Of a DNA stretch of 11,044 nt, positions 7,934 to 11,044 are shown one piece after another. Source of the DNA: Lachnospiraceae bacterium UBA5895 (GTDB lineage Bacteria > Bacillota > Clostridia > Lachnospirales > Lachnospiraceae); the NCBI GenBank assembly GCA_002431915.1, contig DJEP01000100.1:1-11044 (forward strand), read 5' to 3'. The stretch's first letter is position 1. Each line of letters starts with the position of its first letter. The notes under the pieces are model-generated. The model was not told the origin of the DNA. It did no database searches and worked only from the letters and a program-made list of their open reading frames with translations. The position numbers were made by a program, and so were the translations under genes.

Positions 7934-8284
7934 ATGACTAAGGCGGAAATCTTAAAAAAAGAAATCTTAAGACAGTATCGCAGTGTCAGACAGTTTGCCA
8001 TGGAGATGAATATCCCCTACAGCACACTGGTAACGGCTCTGGAGCGCGGCATTGAAGGGATGGCGTACGGAACGGTTATCAAAATGTGTGACAAGCTGAG
8101 TCTGAATCCTGTAGATTTTTCATCGTTGGAGAGGGATGCATCCCTTGGAGCGCAGCTTTTGGAAAATCGTGTTATGCAGAATTATGTGAAACTGAATCAG
8201 ACCGGAAGAGATAAGATTCTGGAGCTGATGGATGACTTTGTACAGATCGATAAGTACAAGGCGAAAACCAAGAAAGCAAAATAA
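7934..8284 (+). CDS. small helix-turn-helix (XRE-like) protein, function unknown
   Basis: A 116-residue probable DNA-binding protein. Residues 8-62 resemble a Cro/XRE type helix-turn-helix: SVRQFAMEMNIPYSTLVTAL (17-36) fits helix-turn-recognition helix, followed by GTVIKMCDKLSLNPVDF. The C-terminal LNQTGRDKILELMDDFV (87-103) is a motif commonly seen at the end of XRE-type regulators, and the tail is Lys-rich (KAKTKKAK). The ATG follows GGAGG (7922-7926) by seven bases, and the gene has its own promoter. It is convergent with the FliD-like gene, 43 bases between stops. No signal peptide or membrane segment is seen. It might regulate itself, the neighbouring FliD-like gene or a remote target; the sequence does not tell. 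No phage or plasmid genes surround it. Confidence 0.8.
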   Translation: MTKAEILKKEILRQYRSVRQFAMEMNIPYSTLVTALERGIEGMAYGTVIKMCDKLSLNPVDFSSLERDASLGAQLLENRVMQNYVKLNQTGRDKILELMDDFVQIDKYKAKTKKAK

Positions 8285-8294
8285 GAATTAACAA

Positions 8295-8342
8295 AACAGC
8301 TACTGTTCGAATCCCCTTGGTGGGGAATCAACAGTAGCTGTT
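8295..8342 (-). terminator. terminator hairpin of the FliD-like gene, overlapping its stop codon
   Basis: AACAGCTACTGTT (8295-8307) and AACAGTAGCTGTT (8330-8342) are a perfect 13-bp inverted repeat; inside it GAATCCCC and GGGGAATC extend the stem with a bulge and a mismatch around a short loop. On the minus strand the hairpin is followed by TTTGTTAATTCTT, a suitable U-rich tail, whereas the plus strand lacks a T-run, so it mainly serves the minus-strand gene. The right arm is coding: it holds the last four sense codons (Asn-Ser-Tyr-Cys) and touches the TGA stop at 8328-8330. It may also block read-through from the convergent XRE-like gene. Confidence 0.8.
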
Positions 8343-9629
8343 GAACATCATACCGCTGTAAGCGCTGGTGGTATAAGGACTGATGAAATTGTGACCGGGA
8401 TTTTTGTAGGCCACAACTTTTTTGTCTACGTATTCCATGGGATTCAGCGAGACCTGATCGCTTTTACGTAACAGAGAACTGCTGAAATCCTTCAATACAC
8501 TGAAAGCCGACAGATCATTTCCCGATGTTGCCGCAGTCTGCCGCAGCATCTCATCATTGATGGAGAGCATACCGTCATCCTCCAGATGCATTCCCATACT
8601 TTCCAGAGAATTGCCGTACAGGGAAGCAATGGATGAAAATTCCCGTACCAGCTGTCTGCTTCTGGACTGGGTCTCCAAATAGGAAGATGCCGCCCGGATG
8701 AAATTATTGTAACTGCCCACCAACTGGTTGATATTGTCGGTGATGGATTCGGTGTCAGTCTTCAGCCCGATATGTACCGGTTTATCTTCGGGACTTACGG
8801 CTTTGATCTGCACATCGAACAACTTGCCCACTGTGAAATGGTTGGAGGACGAAGAGCGTTCCTCACCGTTGATCAGGAAGCTTGCGTTGCCAGCGGAATG
8901 ACTGATATAATTCAGCCCCATATTGTCTACGACACCGGATGTCTTGCTGGTGTGGTCATCACTGACCCGGAAATGATACGGTCTGCCGTTCGGAATACCG
9001 GTGGCATCGGATGTCAGGCGGAGTGCGTAACGGGAATCGGATTCCGCTACCTCAGCACGGATGCCGATATCCGCGTTGTTGATCAGTCTCGACAGCCGCT
9101 CCATGATCTGACGGTTGGTATCGCCTTCATTAATATTGAACTGGAATTCGTAGTTCATATCGTTGACTGCAATATCAAAGGAATAAGTATCCGGAGCCAG
9201 TGTGGTAGCCAGATCCGGGAGAAAATATCCAAGATTCTCCTGGGGAGTGGCAAGGGCGAGTACCTCCAAATCGAATTCCGGAGAAGAGGCGGAAGAGGCT
9301 TCTTCTCCGGAACCAATATAGGTGACCTCAGCGATATCGTCATTGGTGGAATAGGCACTTTTTTTACGGAACATGCCGTCCTGCTCCAGCCCTCCGAGCT
9401 GTGCGATGGAGTTGTGAAGTTCTCTGGCGTTCTCCTTGACATCCACAGCATAATACTGGGTATCCTTACTGGTGGTGGGAAGATACCAGGGGGCATCTTT
9501 GTTCAGTTTTAGGATGGAATTATAGACGCTGCGAAGTTCACTCTTTTTATGTGTGTCGTATTTCGTCAGCTGTCTGGGCGAGTACGCCGTCAGATAATTA
9601 TTGTAAACAGTATTGAGAACTGCACCCAT
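8328..9629 (-). CDS. orphan FliD-like protein (flagellar hook-associated protein 2 family)
   Basis: A 433-residue protein related to the flagellar filament cap FliD/HAP2. Residues 148-211 resemble the flagellin hook IN repeat (YSFDIAVNDMNYEFQF... then ...SRYALRLTSDATG). Residues 245-312 match the FliD pattern AGNASFLINGEE, a short beta region, then DTESITDNINQLVGSYNNFI. Residues 345-363 (GMHLEDDGMLSINDEML) match the 'GI..D.DG.L..D...L' signature of FliD C-terminal domains. It lacks the usual FliD start (ISGLxSGLDTD) and instead begins MGAVLNTVYNNYLTAYSP; its tail (NPGHNFISPYTTSAYSG, ending SYC) is unlike the coiled-coil end of true FliD. A Ser-rich stretch lies at 110-116. No signal peptide or membrane segment is seen. 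The ATG follows AGGAG (9636-9640) by six bases. No flagellar genes are nearby, so a cap role is uncertain; it may be an exported accessory protein or a repurposed paralogue. Confidence 0.75.
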   Translation of the reverse strand: MGAVLNTVYNNYLTAYSPRQLTKYDTHKKSELRSVYNSILKLNKDAPWYLPTTSKDTQYYAVDVKENARELHNSIAQLGGLEQDGMFRKKSAYSTNDDIAEVTYIGSGEEASSASSPEFDLEVLALATPQENLGYFLPDLATTLAPDTYSFDIAVNDMNYEFQFNINEGDTNRQIMERLSRLINNADIGIRAEVAESDSRYALRLTSDATGIPNGRPYHFRVSDDHTSKTSGVVDNMGLNYISHSAGNASFLINGEERSSSSNHFTVGKLFDVQIKAVSPEDKPVHIGLKTDTESITDNINQLVGSYNNFIRAASSYLETQSRSRQLVREFSSIASLYGNSLESMGMHLEDDGMLSINDEMLRQTAATSGNDLSAFSVLKDFSSSLLRKSDQVSLNPMEYVDKKVVAYKNPGHNFISPYTTSAYSGMMFNSYC

Positions 9630-9699
9630 AGATATCTCCTTTCCCCTCCGTGATCAAGGATATTTTATAAAAAATACAGTAACCAACTTTTATGAAATG

Positions 9700-9728
9700 A
9701 TTATAGCATAAATAATAGGAAGAAACAA
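9700..9728 (-). promoter_or_regulatory. extended -10 promoter for the FliD-like gene
   Basis: Read on the minus strand, TTGTTT (9728-9723) and a perfect TATAAT (9705-9700) are separated by 17 bases, and the -10 is preceded by TGC, an extended -10 element. Transcription would start near 9693, giving a leader of about 64 bases. The sequence looks like a housekeeping sigma-A promoter rather than a flagellar sigma-28 promoter (no TAAA/GCCGATAA type elements seen). Confidence 0.75.
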
Positions 9729-9758
9729 GAAAAATAAAGGGATTTTCGGGAAAAACAG

Positions 9759-9787
9759 TTGACGGACAGGACGGATTATGTTATAGT
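9759..9787 (+). promoter_or_regulatory. strong promoter of the rpmG-secE-nusG operon
   Basis: TTGACG (9759-9764) and TATAGT (9782-9787) are separated by 17 bases, and TGT directly before the -10 makes it an extended -10 promoter. Transcription should begin near 9794, leaving a leader of about 70 bases that contains an unusual T8 run (9813-9820). It is back to back with the minus-strand promoter; the two -35 elements are 30 bases apart. Confidence 0.82.
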
Positions 9788-9862
9788 ATCCAAGCGAGAT
9801 GAGATTTAGGTCTTTTTTTTATGCTTAAATTTAGAGATCAGAAAACACGTGGAGGTAGAAAA

Positions 9863-10012
9863 ATGCGTACAAAAATTACTTTAGCATGTACCGAGTGCAA
9901 GCAACGTAACTACAATACTACCAAGGATAAGAAGACTCATCCTGATAGAATGGAAACCAAGAAGTATTGTAGATTCTGCAAAACACATACATTGCACAAA
10001 GAAACCAAATAA
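9863..10012 (+). CDS. rpmG: 50S ribosomal protein L33 (zinc-binding form)
   Basis: Small ribosomal protein of 49 residues in the large subunit near the E site. It has the MRTKITLACTEC start of bacterial L33 and four cysteines in two CxxC pairs (C9/C12 and C36/C39), so it is the zinc-containing 'C+' form; the KKTHPDRMETKKYC segment is typical. I chose ATG 9863 because GGAGGT (9851-9856) sits six bases upstream; an in-frame ATG at 9821 would add 14 residues with no family support. The gene is first in the rpmG-secE-nusG operon, 27 bases before secE. No tRNA gene lies between rpmG and secE, as happens in some relatives. Organisms with C+ L33 can carry a zinc-free C- paralogue elsewhere, which is not visible here. 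Confidence 0.97.
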   Translation: MRTKITLACTECKQRNYNTTKDKKTHPDRMETKKYCRFCKTHTLHKETK

Positions 10013-10039
10013 TCAGCCGTTCTAGCATGGGAGGTCGAA

Positions 10040-10243
10040 ATGGGAGATTCCGCAGAAAAACAGAAGCGCCCCAGTTTCTTCAAAGGCGCAAAAGCTGAAT
10101 TTAAGAAAATTTCATGGCCGGACAGACAATCAACATTGAAGCAATCCGTAGCGGTTGTTGCAATTTCAGTTGTAGTTGGTGTGATTATTGCGGTGCTGGA
10201 TTACTTTATTCAGTACGGCGTAAACTTCTTAACATCATTATAG
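10040..10243 (+). CDS. secE: preprotein translocase subunit SecE
   Basis: Essential membrane subunit of the SecYEG translocon that clamps SecY. The 67-residue, single-span form is usual for Gram-positive bacteria. Residues 10-30 form the amphipathic cytoplasmic helix ending with the conserved KKISWPDR (22-29), and a single membrane segment follows at about 36-57. GGGAGG (10029-10034) precedes the ATG with a short spacing of about five bases. The gene is 15 bases ahead of nusG, the near-universal bacterial arrangement. Confidence 0.96.
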   Translation: MGDSAEKQKRPSFFKGAKAEFKKISWPDRQSTLKQSVAVVAISVVVGVIIAVLDYFIQYGVNFLTSL

Positions 10244-10258
10244 AGCGAGGGTGATTGT

Positions 10259-10777
10259 ATGGCAGAGGCAAAATGGTATGTAGTCCATACCTATTCAGGA
10301 TATGAGAACAAGGTCAAAGCCAATATCGAGAAGACCATAGAGAACAACAAGAATCTGGCAGAACAGATTCTTGAAGTAAGAGTCCCTATGCAGGATGTGG
10401 TGGAACTGAAGGACGGAGCCCGCAAGACGGTATCCAAGAAGATGTTCCCCGGATATGTGCTTCTTAATATGGAAATGAACGATGATACCTGGTATGTCGT
10501 TCGTAATACCCGTGGTGTGACCGGTTTCGTAGGTCCCGGAAGTAAACCTGTACCTCTTACAGAAGCTGAGATGAAGCCTTTGGGCATTAAGACCGAGAAC
10601 GTATCGATCGACTTTGGCGAGGGCGACAGCATTGCTGTTGTTGCCGGAGTATGGAAAGATACTGTCGGCGTGGTGCAGAAACTGGACTATGGCAAACAGA
10701 CAGCTACCATCAATGTAGAACTGTTTGGAAGAGAGACCCCTGTGGAAATCAGCTTTGCAGAGGTCAGAAAGCTTTAA
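10259..10777 (+). CDS. nusG: transcription termination/antitermination factor NusG
   Basis: RNA polymerase-binding elongation factor that controls pausing and couples transcription with translation or Rho. The 172-residue protein has the NGN domain (about 5-95; WYVVHTYSGYENKVKANIE at the start, FPGYVLLNM at 63-71 and VRNTRGVTGFVG at 81-92) and a C-terminal KOW domain (about 120-172; ends with the conserved FGRETPVEISFAEVRKL). The start ATG follows GAGGGTGA (10247-10254) by four bases. Length is normal, with no inserted domain of the kind seen in some NusG homologues. It lies in the classical secE-nusG-rplK order; the 169-base gap to rplK holds a structured leader. Confidence 0.97.
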   Translation: MAEAKWYVVHTYSGYENKVKANIEKTIENNKNLAEQILEVRVPMQDVVELKDGARKTVSKKMFPGYVLLNMEMNDDTWYVVRNTRGVTGFVGPGSKPVPLTEAEMKPLGIKTENVSIDFGEGDSIAVVAGVWKDTVGVVQKLDYGKQTATINVELFGRETPVEISFAEVRKL

Positions 10778-10865
10778 AAGCAAACAAAGATATTTTCTTC
10801 CGGAGATTTCCGGGATAAAATATAAACTTTCGGATCCGTAAGGGCCGGAAAGAGGCAGCACAAGA

Positions 10866-10881
10866 GGAACGGCAACGTTCC
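10866..10881 (+). promoter_or_regulatory. GNRA-capped hairpin in the rplK leader
   Basis: GGAACG (10866-10871) and CGTTCC (10876-10881) form a perfect 6-bp stem closed by the tetraloop GCAA, a stable GNRA loop. It abuts the L1-site mimic that begins at 10882 and has no following T-run, so it is more likely a structural element of the leader RNA than a terminator. Coaxial stacking on the neighbouring helix is possible. Confidence 0.6.
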
Positions 10882-10928
10882 GGTGGGAGCAGGAGGCAGC
10901 ATCACGGCAGCCTGCGCCGAATTACCAC
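10882..10928 (+). promoter_or_regulatory. probable ribosomal protein L1 binding site (operator) in the rplK leader mRNA
   Basis: Two segments match the L1-binding helix of 23S rRNA as I recall it: GGTGGGAG (10882-10889; rRNA GGUGGGAG) and GAATTACCAC (10919-10928; rRNA GAAAUACCACC). They fold as in the rRNA: an outer helix GTGG/CCAC (10883-10886 with 10925-10928), an asymmetric internal loop, and an inner helix GCAGG/CCTGC (10889-10893 with 10911-10915), continued through opposed AG/AG mismatches to GC/GC around a nine-base loop. The 3' strand ends six bases before the AGGAGGT ribosome binding site (10934-10940) of rplK. In known systems free L1 binds the rplK-rplA mRNA and represses its translation; this is the likely role here. 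rplA is outside the window. Confidence 0.72.
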
Positions 10929-10946
10929 ATTATAGGAGGTGCCACA

Positions 10947-11044
10947 ATGGCAAAGAAAGTAGAAGGATATATCAAGTTACAGATCCCTGCCGGCAAAGCA
11001 ACACCGGCTCCCCCTGTTGGTCCTGCACTTGGACAGCACGGGGT
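10947..11044 (+). CDS. rplK: 50S ribosomal protein L11 (partial, cut by window end)
   Basis: The first 32 codons encode the start of L11, the protein of the GTPase-associated centre of the large subunit. The sequence MAKKVEGYIKLQIPAGKATP followed by APPVGPALGQHG is the highly conserved L11 N-terminus, with the PPVGPALGQ motif intact. The ATG follows a perfect AGGAGGT (10934-10940) by six bases. The gene continues beyond the right edge. It is the next gene of the rpmG-secE-nusG cluster, and no separate promoter is obvious in the 169-base gap, so it is probably co-transcribed and controlled at translation through the leader. Confidence 0.97.
   Translation, partial: MAKKVEGYIKLQIPAGKATPAPPVGPALGQHG

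Noticed and set aside
8772..9512. Long 246-codon open frame on the plus strand
   Set aside because: It is entirely antisense to the FliD-like gene, has no good ribosome binding site and its product resembles no family; the minus-strand frame has a promoter, ribosome binding site, terminator and recognisable domains.
9821..9862. Longer L33 start at ATG 9821
   Set aside because: It would add 14 residues not seen in L33, and the perfect GGAGGT six bases before ATG 9863 lies inside the extension.
9630..9862. A flagellar sigma-28 promoter for the FliD-like gene
   Set aside because: No TAAA...GCCGATAA type elements were seen; the upstream region instead has a consensus extended -10 sigma-A promoter.
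10013..10039. Searched for a tRNA between rpmG and secE
   Set aside because: The gap is only 27 bases, too short for a tRNA gene.
1..11044. CRISPR arrays, insertion sequences, phage genes, attachment sites
   Set aside because: No repeated spacer-like units, transposase, integrase or terminal inverted repeats were seen; the window reads as stable chromosomal housekeeping DNA with one orphan gene pair.

Overview
This window looks like chromosomal DNA from a low-to-moderate GC, Gram-positive anaerobe, most likely a member of the Clostridia close to Lachnospiraceae. That is an inference from Firmicutes-type gene families, strong AGGAGG-like ribosome binding sites, sigma-A type promoters and a zinc-type (CxxC) L33 followed by secE-nusG-rplK. 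I could not confirm the taxonomy by search.

Bases 1-147 hold a strong intrinsic terminator of an upstream gene that lies outside the window. From 148 to 7817, eight genes run on the plus strand with gaps of -14 to 29 bases and are probably one transcription unit. They are a polar amino acid ABC transporter permease and its ATPase (no substrate-binding protein in view), a family 2 glycosyltransferase with a TPR-like tail, histidinol-phosphate aminotransferase (hisC), a small membrane protein of the 'small multidrug export' family, a YqeM-like SAM methyltransferase, the redox chaperone Hsp33 (hslO) and glutamine-dependent NAD+ synthetase (nadE). This is a mixed housekeeping cluster. Amino acid uptake and hisC could be linked through histidine or glutamine metabolism, while the rest looks like a conserved neighbourhood rather than one pathway.

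From 7865 a clear promoter drives a small XRE-like DNA-binding protein (7934-8284). It converges on a minus-strand gene (8328-9629) encoding an unusual 433-residue protein that resembles the central part of the flagellar cap protein FliD but lacks a recognisable FliD N-terminus and has a novel-looking tail ending in Tyr-Cys. No other flagellar gene is present. The minus-strand terminator hairpin includes this gene's last codons and stop.

Between 9630 and 9862 two strong extended -10 promoters fire in opposite directions: one for the FliD-like gene, the other for the translation/export operon rpmG-secE-nusG and probably rplK. Ahead of rplK, which runs off the right end, a 169-base structured leader contains a sequence that mimics the ribosomal protein L1 binding site of 23S rRNA. 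It is a likely autoregulatory operator.

The most interesting items are the orphan FliD-like gene with its convergent regulator-like neighbour, and the L1-site mimic directly upstream of the rplK ribosome binding site.
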